DNA of 37,644 nucleotides from UBA1794 sp964439955 (GTDB lineage Bacteria; Bacteroidota; Bacteroidia; Bacteroidales; Bacteroidaceae): the NCBI GenBank assembly GCA_964439955.1, contig CAYTPX010000018.1:1-37644 (forward strand), given 5' to 3'. Below, piece by piece: positions 23,940-32,264 of this stretch (position 1 is the stretch's first letter; each line of letters starts with the position of its first letter). The notes under the pieces were generated by a model, which worked only from the letters and a program-made list of their open reading frames with translations, was not told the DNA's origin and did no database searches. The translations under genes were made by a program, and so were the position numbers.

Positions 23940-24806
23940 CTAATTAAAAATAACCGTCTTATTCTTATAGACAAGTATCTTGCGTTCTATATCTTTCTGC
24001 ACGGCACGCGAAAGGACTATCTTCTCCAAATCTTTCCCCTTCATCACCAATTCTTCCGGGGTATCCTTATGGCTGATGCGGACTACTTCCTGTTCGATAA
24101 TCGGCCCTGCATCCAATTCTTTCGTAACATAGTGGCTTGTAGCCCCGATTATCTTCACTCCGCGTTGAAATGCTTGATGATAGGGCTTCGCGCCTATGAA
24201 CGCCGGGAGAAACGAGTGGTGTATATTGATTATCCGGTTTGGGTAGGCTTCGATCATGCGGCCACCTATAATTTGCATATAGCGTGCCAATACAATAGTA
24301 GATATGTTATTTTCTGCCAGCAAGTCCATTTCCTTAACCTCTTGCTCAACTTTGTTTTCTTTCGTAATAGGAAAGACATGATATGGAATGCCAAAGCGAT
24401 CGGCCACGTGTTGCAAATCGGGATGGTTGCTGACGATAAGTGGTATTTCCACGTTCCATTCTCCCGCAGTGTAGCGGGCCAGCATGTCATAGAGGCAGTG
24501 CGACATCTTGGAAACGAAGATGGCTATCCGCGGAAGTACATCGCCAAAATACAACTCGAAAGACATATTGTACTTTTGCCCGTAGAGCGTAGAGAAATAG
24601 TCATAAATCTTATCTCTTGGAATGACAAAGTTTTCCAACTCCCACTCTATACGCATGAAAAAAACATTCTCCACACGATCTACATACTGATCAAGATAAA
24701 CGATATTACCCTTGTTGATGGTAATGAAATTAGTAATTTCTGCCAAAATCCCCGGGCGATCCGGGCAATACAACAAGAGTTGTGCGGTGTTCCTATTGGC
24801 GTACAT
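23940..24806 (-). CDS. purU: Formyltetrahydrofolate deformylase
   Basis: A 288-residue enzyme that hydrolyses 10-formyl-tetrahydrofolate to formate and tetrahydrofolate, balancing the one-carbon pool and supplying formate. An N-terminal ACT domain (about 7-85; CPDRPGILAEITNFI) is a likely site for allosteric control by glycine or methionine, as in E. coli. The C-terminal formyltransferase fold has the catalytic triad N194, H196 (NIHHSFLP) and D232 (ELDAGPI). It is the first gene of the run leading into hisHAF-hisIE, 28 bp before hisH. This placement links one-carbon use with histidine/AICAR production. The gene is more AT-rich than most in the window. Confidence 0.95.
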   Translation of the reverse strand: MYANRNTAQLLLYCPDRPGILAEITNFITINKGNIVYLDQYVDRVENVFFMRIEWELENFVIPRDKIYDYFSTLYGQKYNMSFELYFGDVLPRIAIFVSKMSHCLYDMLARYTAGEWNVEIPLIVSNHPDLQHVADRFGIPYHVFPITKENKVEQEVKEMDLLAENNISTIVLARYMQIIGGRMIEAYPNRIINIHHSFLPAFIGAKPYHQAFQRGVKIIGATSHYVTKELDAGPIIEQEVVRISHKDTPEELVMKGKDLEKIVLSRAVQKDIERKILVYKNKTVIFN

Positions 24807-24915
24807 AATTTTTCTACTTGATGCTTGCTGCCCTTTCCTGCCGATTCCTTAACGACACAACAGGAAACAGCCGTATGAATCATTCAGATTATATTGGTAT
24901 AATATAAATTTGGCA

Positions 24916-24945
24916 CAAAGATAATTGATAAAATCCATTCCGCAA
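24916..24945 (-). promoter_or_regulatory. Promoter of the purU-his-ftsE-lys run
   Basis: On the minus strand, TTTG (24942-24945), 18 bp and TATCTTTG (24916-24923) match the Bacteroidota consensus. The leader is about 100 nt. I saw no histidine-rich leader peptide or clear attenuator hairpin in it. Confidence 0.7.
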
Positions 24946-25194
24946 AAATTAGATGCGTTTGCCATAGGATGGCATGGACTACCATTATTGAGTGAGGAGG
25001 GCAAGCAGGCCATCGCCAGCCCGCACGTGCAGGCATACTGCCGACGACGGCTTTCCCCTGCGAGGATATACAACACGGACGAGATACCCTACCATGACTC
25101 GAAGACCAAGCCGCAAGCGTAGGAAAAGGCGATAGAGATCTTGAAAACCGTGAAGCACAACCTTTGCACGGCGGCAATCCGCATGAAGCAATAA
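24925..25194 (+). pseudogene. Possible decayed gene remnant with an internal TAG stop
   Basis: A plus-strand frame runs from ATG 24925, meets TAG at 25120-25122, and continues in the same frame to TAA at 25192-25194. The peptide has a protein-like character around the stop: YNTDEIPYHDSKTKPQA before it and EKAIEILKTVKHNLC after it. The interior is GC-rich while both flanks are AT-rich. I do not recognise a family. The purU promoter overlaps its left end, so this is unlikely to be a working gene. It could also be chance open sequence; the rest of 24807-25310 holds only promoters. Confidence 0.3.
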
Positions 25195-25238
25195 GAATCC
25201 CATCCCCACGCACCTTTCTAAAAAGGATTTATGCTTGC

Positions 25239-25269
25239 TTGCGGGATTTCGGGATAAAATGTATTTTTG
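25239..25269 (+). promoter_or_regulatory. Promoter of the fused oxidoreductase operon
   Basis: TTG (25239-25241), 20 bp and TATTTTTG (25262-25269) match the Bacteroidota consensus. The expected transcript start near 25276 leaves a short leader of about 35 nt before ATG 25311. Confidence 0.7.
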
Positions 25270-25310
25270 CAGCAGACTAAACTCAGTCTTCTATTTTCTA
25301 ATTAAGCTCT

Positions 25311-27626
25311 ATGAACAAAATCATAAAAAAGGAACAATTCTCGGAAAAGGTTTTCAAGTTTGAGGTGGAAGCTCCCTTGATAGCGCGTTCGCGCAAGGCG
25401 GGACACTTCGTGATCGTACGCGTTGGGGAACGGGGCGAGCGCATCCCGCTCACCATTGCCGATGCCGACGTGGCGCGCGGCACCATCACACTGGTCGTAC
25501 AGGAAGTAGGCCTTTCTTCCACGCGCTTGTGTGAACTGAACGTGGGCGACGAGCTGACCGATGTGGTAGGCCCGTTGGGGCAGGCCACACACATTGAGCG
25601 CTACGGGACGGTGGTCTGCGCCGGTGGCGGAGTGGGCGTAGCCCCGATGCTACCCATCATACGCGCGCTCAAGGAGGCGGGCAACCGGGTGATCTCCGTA
25701 CTGGCCGGAAGGAGCAAGCAGCTCATCATCTTGGAAGACGAGGTGAGAGCCAGTTCCGACGAGGTAGTCATCATGACCGACGATGGCTCATATGGGCAAA
25801 AAGGACTGGTGACGGACGGGGTGGAAAGCATCATCAAACGGGAAAAAGTGGACAAGTGTTTCGCCATCGGCCCAGCCATCATGATGAAGTTCGTATGCCT
25901 ATTGACCAAGAAATACGACATCCCCACGGAGGTTTCCTTGAATACAATCATGGTGGATGGCACAGGCATGTGCGGTGCTTGCCGCATCACTGTGGGCGGA
26001 AAGACCAAGTTCGTTTGCGTGGACGGCCCGGAATTCGACGGGCATCAAGTGGATTTCGACGAGATGCTCAAACGTATGGGCGCGTTCCGCACCATCGAGC
26101 ATGAAGAGATGCACAAGCTGGAGGAAGAACATGCCGCACATTCCACGGGGAAGGCCATAGAAAAGGAATCCTCCCTTGATGCGAACAGCCGTACAGCCCC
26201 TTGGCGTGAAGAGTTAAGGAAGAAGATGAAACCCAAAGAGCGCATGGCAATCCCTCGTGTGGAGATGCCGGAACTTGACGCCGAATACCGCTCGCACAGC
26301 CGCCGCGAGGAAGTCAATCAAGGATTGACCGCAGAAATGGCCATGCTCGAGGCGCAACGTTGCCTTGACTGCCCTAACCCAAGCTGCATTACGGGATGCC
26401 CTGTAGGAATCCGTATCCCCGACTTCATCAAGAACATTGAGCGCGGCGAATTCCTGGAAGCCGCGAAGGTGCTAAAAGAGACAAGCGCCCTCCCCGCCGT
26501 ATGCGGCCGTGTATGCCCCCAAGAGAAGCAGTGTGAGTCGAAATGTATCCACTTGAAGACAGGAAAACCGGCAGTCGCCATCGGCTATCTGGAGCGCTTC
26601 GCCGCCGATTACGAGCGGGAGAGCGGACAAATCTCCATCCCCGAAGTGGCCGCGCCCAATGGAATCAAAGTGGCCGTCATCGGTTCCGGTCCCGCAGGCC
26701 TTTCGTTTGCCGGCGACATGGCGAAAAAAGGTTATGAAGTGACCGTATTTGAAGCATTGCATGAGATAGGGGGTGTCCTGAAATACGGCATCCCTGAGTT
26801 CCGCCTGCCCAACCGCATCGTAGACACGGAAGTGGACAATCTGCGCCACATGGGTGTACAATTCGTAAAAGACTGCATCATAGGAAAAACCATAGACATC
26901 GCGCAATTGGGCGAGAAAGGCTACAAAGGCATCTTCGTGGCCTCTGGCGCAGGACTGCCCAACTTCATGAACATCCCGGGCGAGAACTCCATCAACATCC
27001 TTTCGTCCAATGAATATCTGACACGCGTCAACCTCATGGACGCCGCCAGCGAGGATAGCGACACGCCTGTATTTTTCGGCAAGAGGGTCGCTGTCATTGG
27101 CGGCGGCAACACTGCCATGGACTCCGTCCGCACAGCCAAACGATTAGGAGCCGAGCGGGCCATGATCATTTACCGCCGTTCGGAAGAAGAGATGCCCGCA
27201 CGTATCGAAGAAGTGAAGCATGCCAAAGAAGAGGGAGTTGAATTTCTCACCTTGCACAATCCCATTGAATACATTGCTGACGAAGAAGGAAAAGTCAAAC
27301 AAGTACGCTTGCAAAAGATGGCCCTTGGCGAACCCGACGAAAGCGGACGCCGCAGCCCCGTGCCTATCCCTGGAGCCATTGAGACAATAGACATCGACAT
27401 GGCCGTCGTCAGCATCGGCGTATCGCCCAACCCCATCGTCCCCAAATCGGTAGAAGGCCTGCAACTCGGACGGAAAGGGACTATCGCCGTTGATGAAAAC
27501 ATGCGTTCCTCCATCGCAAACCTCTATGCCGGAGGCGACATCGTGAGGGGAGGAGCCACAGTAATCCTCGCCATGGGCGACGGCCGCCGTGCCGCAGCCT
27601 CCATGGACAAACAATTGCAACCATGA
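25311..27626 (+). CDS. Fused NfnA-NfnB (SudB-SudA) type oxidoreductase: ferredoxin/NAD reductase module plus GltD-like NADPH module
   Basis: A 771-residue cytoplasmic flavoprotein joining two subunits separate in many bacteria. Residues 1-260 are PyrK/NfnA-like: an FAD/NAD reductase fold with AGGGVGVAPM (104-113) and a [2Fe-2S] site D216, C221, C224, C236. That Asp-plus-three-Cys set with this spacing is what I recall for NfnA of Thermotoga. Residues 330-771 are GltD/NfnB-like: two [4Fe-4S] sites (C351, C354, C359, C363 and C398, C402, C408, C412), an FAD motif VIGSGPAGLSFAG (457-469), an NADPH motif VIGGGNTAMDSV and a C-terminal AGGDIVRGGATVILAMGDG. Electron-bifurcating NADH/ferredoxin:NADP transhydrogenase is the likely role; sulfide dehydrogenase or glutamate-synthase-like activity are alternatives. 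Databases often call it dihydroorotate dehydrogenase B/glutamate synthase. Its TGA overlaps the next ATG. Confidence 0.9.
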   Translation: MNKIIKKEQFSEKVFKFEVEAPLIARSRKAGHFVIVRVGERGERIPLTIADADVARGTITLVVQEVGLSSTRLCELNVGDELTDVVGPLGQATHIERYGTVVCAGGGVGVAPMLPIIRALKEAGNRVISVLAGRSKQLIILEDEVRASSDEVVIMTDDGSYGQKGLVTDGVESIIKREKVDKCFAIGPAIMMKFVCLLTKKYDIPTEVSLNTIMVDGTGMCGACRITVGGKTKFVCVDGPEFDGHQVDFDEMLKRMGAFRTIEHEEMHKLEEEHAAHSTGKAIEKESSLDANSRTAPWREELRKKMKPKERMAIPRVEMPELDAEYRSHSRREEVNQGLTAEMAMLEAQRCLDCPNPSCITGCPVGIRIPDFIKNIERGEFLEAAKVLKETSALPAVCGRVCPQEKQCESKCIHLKTGKPAVAIGYLERFAADYERESGQISIPEVAAPNGIKVAVIGSGPAGLSFAGDMAKKGYEVTVFEALHEIGGVLKYGIPEFRLPNRIVDTEVDNLRHMGVQFVKDCIIGKTIDIAQLGEKGYKGIFVASGAGLPNFMNIPGENSINILSSNEYLTRVNLMDAASEDSDTPVFFGKRVAVIGGGNTAMDSVRTAKRLGAERAMIIYRRSEEEMPARIEEVKHAKEEGVEFLTLHNPIEYIADEEGKVKQVRLQKMALGEPDESGRRSPVPIPGAIETIDIDMAVVSIGVSPNPIVPKSVEGLQLGRKGTIAVDENMRSSIANLYAGGDIVRGGATVILAMGDGRRAAASMDKQLQP

Positions 27627-29101
27627 ACCGCCCCCCCACATTTTTTCTATTGGCCTTGACACTCTTTTCCCTGATGCCCTCCGGCGCACAGGGAAAAGAG
27701 GCCGCAGCCATGCCCCACGCCCCGCGCCCGTTTGTACAAGAAGCCAAGGGAAGCTCCCTTGGAGACGAGCAAAAACTAAAGCGCCAAGCCACACGGCGTA
27801 ATCCGGACGGGTACAAGGCATTGGCCTGCTACTATATCGAATCCTACCGCTTCGAGGAAGCCCGTGAGGCGCTTAATAATTACAAGAAATACGCCAAGAA
27901 CCCTTCTTGCCAAGCCGAGGAACAAACGGTAGAAACCGGGATGCGCCTCATGCTGGGAATCGTTGACATCGTTGTCATCGACTCCATCGTCGTCGACAAA
28001 AGCGACTTCCTCGAAGCCTATAAGCTGGATGCCGACGCAGGGCGGCTCTACCGCACTGCTGACTTTTTTGCCCACGAAGAGGAGAAAAGCCAGTCTTCCA
28101 ACAACGTGCAAGCCGGGACGGCAAACGAACAAGCAAACGAAATGCCCTCCGTGCGCCCCGTAGTTTTCCAAGCACAAGATAAGACTACGGCCGATTCGGC
28201 ACAAACTGTTGCACCAGAAGAGGCATACGAAGGGACACTGTTCCAGACCGGTTTAGGAAAAAACATACTCTACGGTGCCAAAGGGAAGATATACAGTAGC
28301 ACATCCCGCTTGGGGAAATGGAGCCAAGCCTTGGAGCTTTCCCCCGAAGTAAACGACGGCATCAGTAACTACCCTTTTCTTTGTGCCGACGGGCAAACGC
28401 TTTATTTCGCGTCCACCGGACACAATTCTTTAGGCGGGTATGACATCTATATCACTCGTTTCAACAGTGAAACAAACGACTACCTGAAACCCGACAACAT
28501 AGGCATGCCGTTTAATTCCATATACAACGATTACATGTTGGCGCTTGACGAAATCACTGGATTGGGCTGGTTCGCCTCCGACCGTTACCAGCCGGAAGGG
28601 AAAGTATGCATCTACGTCTTCTTGCCCGACAACAACCGGAAAATCTTAGACATCGAGACGACCGACGAGCAGACCTTGCGCAACTTGGCCCGGTTGACCT
28701 CCATCAGGGGCACGTGGGCCAACCGGGAAACAGAACAACAGCAAGGCTTGGCAGCACTGCAACGGGCACGTAACCGCAGCGAAGGCGAAACGGCGCACCA
28801 AGACCGTAAGGACTTCTACCTTGTCATCAACGACAGGCTGACATACACCTCCTACCTCGATTTCCATTCCGACGCCGCAGCAGAGAAAGCGGAAGAGTGG
28901 CAGGCCGACTGTGCCAAGCTCGAAACCTTGAAAGAATCGCTGGAAAAATCACGCGACCTATACGAAGCGGCACCGAGCAGCCAACAAAAGAAAATCAGCC
29001 TCAACATCCTCGACCTGGAAAAGCAAGTACGCACTTTGGAAAGCTCCTTGCTGCACACGGAAAACGAGGTAAGGAGACTCGAAATCGAAGCCCTGCAATA
29101 A
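27623..29101 (+). CDS. Secreted PD40 (WD40-like propeller) repeat protein with C-terminal coiled coil
   Basis: A 492-residue protein with a signal peptide (about 1-24, cleavage near SGAQG). Residues 50-100 look like a helical TPR-type segment (GYKALACYYIESYRFEEAREAL). A PD40 repeat region (about 215-350) includes YPFLCADGQTLYFAST and GGYDIYITRFN, as in TolB-like propellers and OmpA-associated envelope proteins of this phylum. Residues 420-490 are strongly coiled-coil. No lipobox or OmpA domain is present, so it is probably periplasmic. The start ATG overlaps the oxidoreductase stop in ATGA, suggesting translational coupling. Function is unknown; the NfeD and FloA neighbours hint at an envelope role. 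Confidence 0.7.
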   Translation: MNRPPTFFLLALTLFSLMPSGAQGKEAAAMPHAPRPFVQEAKGSSLGDEQKLKRQATRRNPDGYKALACYYIESYRFEEAREALNNYKKYAKNPSCQAEEQTVETGMRLMLGIVDIVVIDSIVVDKSDFLEAYKLDADAGRLYRTADFFAHEEEKSQSSNNVQAGTANEQANEMPSVRPVVFQAQDKTTADSAQTVAPEEAYEGTLFQTGLGKNILYGAKGKIYSSTSRLGKWSQALELSPEVNDGISNYPFLCADGQTLYFASTGHNSLGGYDIYITRFNSETNDYLKPDNIGMPFNSIYNDYMLALDEITGLGWFASDRYQPEGKVCIYVFLPDNNRKILDIETTDEQTLRNLARLTSIRGTWANRETEQQQGLAALQRARNRSEGETAHQDRKDFYLVINDRLTYTSYLDFHSDAAAEKAEEWQADCAKLETLKESLEKSRDLYEAAPSSQQKKISLNILDLEKQVRTLESSLLHTENEVRRLEIEALQ

Positions 29102-29133
29102 CCCCTTGGCAAGAGTTCCAAATCCCCAAAAAC

Positions 29134-29598
29134 ATGGACATATTTATCATTTCAGGCCTCCTTTTCTTGGGAATCATCCTGTTCCTCATCGAACTGTTCT
29201 TCATCCCCGGAATCAGTCTGGCAGGCATTGCCGCTGTGGGATGCATGGCTTACGCTTGTTTTTTCGCTTTCACAGAGATAAGCTCCACCGGGGGATTAAT
29301 CACCCTGCTGCTCGCCCTCGTCCTGAGCATTATAGCCTTCGTCTGGTTCATGCATAGCCGCACATTGGACCGCCTCTCGCTCACGAAGGAACTCGAAGCC
29401 TCAGTAGACAATCAAGACGAACGCAGCATCACCGTCGGCCAGCAAGGAATCACCACGACCAGGTTAGCCCTAATAGGAATCGCCGACTTCGACGGGAAAA
29501 CCGTCGAAGTAAAATCCGCCGAAGGCTTCATCGATGAGCAAACTCCGGTAGTAGTCGATCGCATCAGCGAAGGCATCATCTTAGTAAAACGCAAATAA
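29134..29598 (+). CDS. NfeD-family membrane protein
   Basis: A 154-residue protein with three predicted membrane helices (about 4-22, 26-46, 54-73) and a C-terminal OB-fold domain (about 95-154) with VGQQGITTTRLALIG and GKTVEVKSAEGFIDEQTPVVV, the standard short NfeD layout without the ClpP-like protease domain. NfeD proteins are encoded next to stomatin or flotillin homologues and are thought to interact with them. floA begins 44 bp downstream, as expected. ATG 29134 was chosen; the frame is open further left, but that overlaps the PD40 gene and lacks coding character. Confidence 0.88.
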   Translation: MDIFIISGLLFLGIILFLIELFFIPGISLAGIAAVGCMAYACFFAFTEISSTGGLITLLLALVLSIIAFVWFMHSRTLDRLSLTKELEASVDNQDERSITVGQQGITTTRLALIGIADFDGKTVEVKSAEGFIDEQTPVVVDRISEGIILVKRK

Positions 29599-29642
29599 TA
29601 TATCCTCTTTTATTATTAGTAACCTTTTATAACTTAACCGCT

Positions 29643-30623
29643 ATGACCCCTACCCTCCTTACCATCGCAATCGTGGGATTACTCGTCTTTTTGGGAATCT
29701 TTTTCCACTATGTCCCATTCTTCCTATGGCTCTCGGCCAAAGTGTCCGGAGTACATATTTCACTCATCCAACTCTTTTTGATGCGCATCCGCCATGTTCC
29801 GCCCTATACCATCGTACCCGCCATGATTGAAGCGCACAAAGCAGGACTGAATACCATCACACGCGATGAATTAGAGGCGCACTACCTGGCCGGAGGCCAT
29901 GTGGAAAAAGTAATCCACGCATTGGTTTCCGCCTCGAAAGCCAACATCGAGCTGACCTTCCAGATGGCCACGGCCATCGACTTGGCCGGGCGCGACGTAT
30001 TCGAAGCCGTACAGATGTCCGTTAATCCCAAGGTCATCGACACCCCTGCCGTCTCAGCCGTAGCCAAAAACGGCATACAACTCATCACGAAAGCCCGCGT
30101 CACCGTGCGGGCCAACATCAAACGCCTGGTCGGCGGAGCAGGCGAAGAGACCGTCATCGCCCGCGTGGGCGAAGGCATCGTGGCCGCCATCGGCGCCGCG
30201 GAAAGCCACGCACACGTGTTGGAGAACCCCGACAGCATCTCGAAAATGGTACTAAAAAAAGGGCTGGACTCGGGTACTGCATTCGAAATCCTCTCCATTG
30301 ACATTGCCGACATCGACATCGGCAAAAACATCGGTGCGGAACTCCAAATCGACCAAGCCAACGCCGACAAGAACATAGCCCAAGCCAAGGCCGAGGAACG
30401 CCGTGCGATGGCCGTGGCCAGCGAACAGGAGATGAAAGCCAAGGCGCAAGAAGCCCGCGCCAAGGTGATAGAGGCAGAAGCCGAAGTGCCCAAGGCCATG
30501 GCCGAAGCCTTCCGCAGCGGCAATTTGGGCATCATGGATTACTACCGGATGAAGAATATAGAAGCCGACACGTCCATGCGTGAAAACATCGCCCGCCCTA
30601 ACACCACACCCCAACAGAAATAA
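29643..30623 (+). CDS. floA: Flotillin-like protein FloA
   Basis: A 326-residue membrane-scaffold protein. An N-terminal hydrophobic segment (about 4-30) inserts in the inner membrane. The SPFH-like domain carries the conserved MRIRHVPPYTIVPAMIEAHKAG region, and the C-terminal Ala/Glu-rich coiled coil (about 235-295; AEERRAMAVASEQEMKAKAQEARAKV is split by few breaks) drives oligomerisation. FloA organises functional membrane microdomains in Bacillus. The preceding NfeD gene is its usual partner. Length and order of regions match the YqfA/FloA family. Confidence 0.95.
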   Translation: MTPTLLTIAIVGLLVFLGIFFHYVPFFLWLSAKVSGVHISLIQLFLMRIRHVPPYTIVPAMIEAHKAGLNTITRDELEAHYLAGGHVEKVIHALVSASKANIELTFQMATAIDLAGRDVFEAVQMSVNPKVIDTPAVSAVAKNGIQLITKARVTVRANIKRLVGGAGEETVIARVGEGIVAAIGAAESHAHVLENPDSISKMVLKKGLDSGTAFEILSIDIADIDIGKNIGAELQIDQANADKNIAQAKAEERRAMAVASEQEMKAKAQEARAKVIEAEAEVPKAMAEAFRSGNLGIMDYYRMKNIEADTSMRENIARPNTTPQQK

Positions 30624-30652
30624 TCCCGGCCGGCAAACCATTAGCCTCTACC

Positions 30653-30678
30653 CTCCCCGTCCCCTGCGGGACGGGGAG
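30653..30678. repeat. Perfect 11-bp hairpin downstream of floA
   Basis: CTCCCCGTCCC (30653-30663) and GGGACGGGGAG (30668-30678) form a very GC-rich stem with a 4-nt loop. No T-run follows, so it resembles a REP-like palindrome or an mRNA-stabilising structure rather than a standard terminator. A second hairpin with a 2-nt bulge, CCGGAGGAAAAG/CTTTTCCGG, lies at 30694-30722. Confidence 0.55.
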
Positions 30679-30786
30679 AAAAGTAGAAGGCCACCGGAGG
30701 AAAAGGCCTGCCGCTTTTCCGGATTTCCCCTGCCGCTTTCTCCCCCTTCCCCTTTGCCACTTTCCTTTATCCCTTCCCTAAATCCC

Positions 30787-31677
30787 ATGCCAACCGGACG
30801 TATTTTCCCTCCCTCGGAGCTGATCCTCAACGACGACGGCTCCGTATTCCACCTCCACCTGAAGCCCGGACAACTGGCCGACCGCGTCATCCTCGTGGGC
30901 GACCCCGGACGCGTACCCATCGTTGCGGCACATTTCGACGAACACTACTGCGAAACCGCCAACCGGGAATTCCGCGCCATCACGGGGCGCTACGCCGGAA
31001 AGGAAATCACCGTACTCTCCACGGGCATCGGCTGCGACAACATCGACATTGTACTCAACGAACTGGATGCCTTGGCCAACATTGACTTCGCGGCGCGACG
31101 TGAGTTTCCTAGCCGGACGCCGCGCCAACTGACCATCGTACGCATCGGGACATGCGGGGGACTGCAACCCGACACCCCTGTCGGCACGTTCATCTGTTCG
31201 GCCAAGTCCATCGGGTTCGACGGACTGCTCAACTTCTACGCGGGACGTGACCGCGTGTGCGACCTGGAAACGGAAAAAGAATTCGTCCGGCACGCCCAAT
31301 GGAATCCCCGTTTCTGCGCGCCTTACGTCGCTTGTGCCGACCCTTCGCTCGTAGACCGCCTCAACGCCGCAGGCGACCTGGAGCGGGGCATCACCATCAG
31401 CTGTCCCGGATTCTACGGCCCGCAAGGGCGCGAACTGCGCATCCCCTTGGCCGAGCCCGGACTGAACCGGCGCATCGAAAGCTTCCGCAGCAAAGAAGGC
31501 CTGCGTGTCCTCAACTTCGAGATGGAAAGTTCGGCCGTTGCCGGGCTGTCCGCCCTATTGGGGCACAAAGCCGCCACCGTCTGCATGGTGATTGCCAACC
31601 GCAGGGCGAAAGAAGCAAACGCCAACTATCAAAACGCAATGGACCAACTCATAAGATTAGTATTAGAAAGGATTTGA
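30787..31677 (+). CDS. Nucleoside phosphorylase (uridine phosphorylase-like)
   Basis: A 296-residue member of the PNP/UDP family, which reversibly cleaves nucleosides with phosphate to base and ribose-1-phosphate. Signatures: phosphate-binding GDPGR (38-42), STGIGCDNIDIVLNEL, RIGTCGGLQ, and the ribose-binding FEMESSAVAGLSALLGH (about 239-255). The sequence is closest in style to uridine phosphorylases of Bacteroidota, but base specificity is not certain. ATG 30787 was chosen because upstream codons run through GC-rich hairpins. No clear TAnnTTTG promoter is visible between floA and this gene. The free-methionine sulfoxide reductase gene follows after 5 bp. Confidence 0.87.
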   Translation: MPTGRIFPPSELILNDDGSVFHLHLKPGQLADRVILVGDPGRVPIVAAHFDEHYCETANREFRAITGRYAGKEITVLSTGIGCDNIDIVLNELDALANIDFAARREFPSRTPRQLTIVRIGTCGGLQPDTPVGTFICSAKSIGFDGLLNFYAGRDRVCDLETEKEFVRHAQWNPRFCAPYVACADPSLVDRLNAAGDLERGITISCPGFYGPQGRELRIPLAEPGLNRRIESFRSKEGLRVLNFEMESSAVAGLSALLGHKAATVCMVIANRRAKEANANYQNAMDQLIRLVLERI

Positions 31678-31682
31678 ACCAC

Positions 31683-32180
31683 ATGGAAGCAGAATTTTAT
31701 TTCACAGGCACTAAGGAAGAAATCTACCACCGCCTCCTCCCCGAACTGGAAGCCCTGCTCGAGGGGAGCAGCTACCGCGTCAGCATCTTGGCCAATGCCG
31801 CCTCCGCCCTGCGCCAAGCCTTCGGGTTCTTATGGGTAGGATTCTACCTGGTGGGCGACGACGGGAAACTCCACGTAGGCCCCTTCCAAGGCGACGTCGC
31901 CTGCTTTTCCATCCGGAAAGGCCGGGGCGTATGCGGCACGGCATGGGATAAAGAAGCAACCATCGTCGTGCCCGACGTGGAGCAATTCCCCGGGCACATC
32001 GCCTGCAGCAGCCGCTCCCGTTCCGAAATCGTCGTGCCGCTGTTCACGCCCGACGAGAAGCAAGTGTTTGGCGTACTCGACATCGACAGCGACCGCCTTG
32101 CCGCGTTCGACGAAACCGACCGTACCCAACTGGAGAAAGCCGCGGCCATCATCGCCCGCCATTGGGCAAAAGCCCGCTAA
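31683..32180 (+). CDS. msrC: Free methionine-(R)-sulfoxide reductase (GAF domain)
   Basis: A 165-residue single GAF-domain protein. C74, C84 and C108 have the same 10- and 24-residue spacing as C84, C94 and C118 of E. coli YebR/fRMsr, which reduces free Met-R-sulfoxide using thioredoxin. Motifs LWVGFYLV, GPFQGDVACFSI, GRGVCGTAW and SRSRSEIVVPLF are typical. It starts 5 bp after the phosphorylase stop and is probably translated from the same message. The role is repair of oxidised free methionine in the cytoplasm. Confidence 0.92.
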   Translation: MEAEFYFTGTKEEIYHRLLPELEALLEGSSYRVSILANAASALRQAFGFLWVGFYLVGDDGKLHVGPFQGDVACFSIRKGRGVCGTAWDKEATIVVPDVEQFPGHIACSSRSRSEIVVPLFTPDEKQVFGVLDIDSDRLAAFDETDRTQLEKAAAIIARHWAKAR

Positions 32181-32198
32181 GACCTTTTCCCATAGTGA

Positions 32199-32230
32199 TT
32201 TGCCGATTTTATTATTTATCCGTATATTTG
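32199..32230 (+). promoter_or_regulatory. Promoter of the lipoprotein hydrolase gene
   Basis: TTTG (32199-32202), 20 bp and TATATTTG (32223-32230) match the Bacteroidota consensus. The leader is about 28 nt before ATG 32265. Confidence 0.75.
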
Positions 32231-32264
32231 CGAAGCAATTAAAATAAGAAAAAGCCATCCCGCT

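Noticed and set aside
23877..24821. A 314-codon plus-strand frame opposite purU
   Set aside because: PurU has its catalytic triad and ACT domain on the minus strand; the antisense frame looks random.
13134..25210. CCATCCCCACGCA shared by 13139-13151 and 25200-25212
   Set aside because: Only 13 bases, with unrelated flanks; probably chance.
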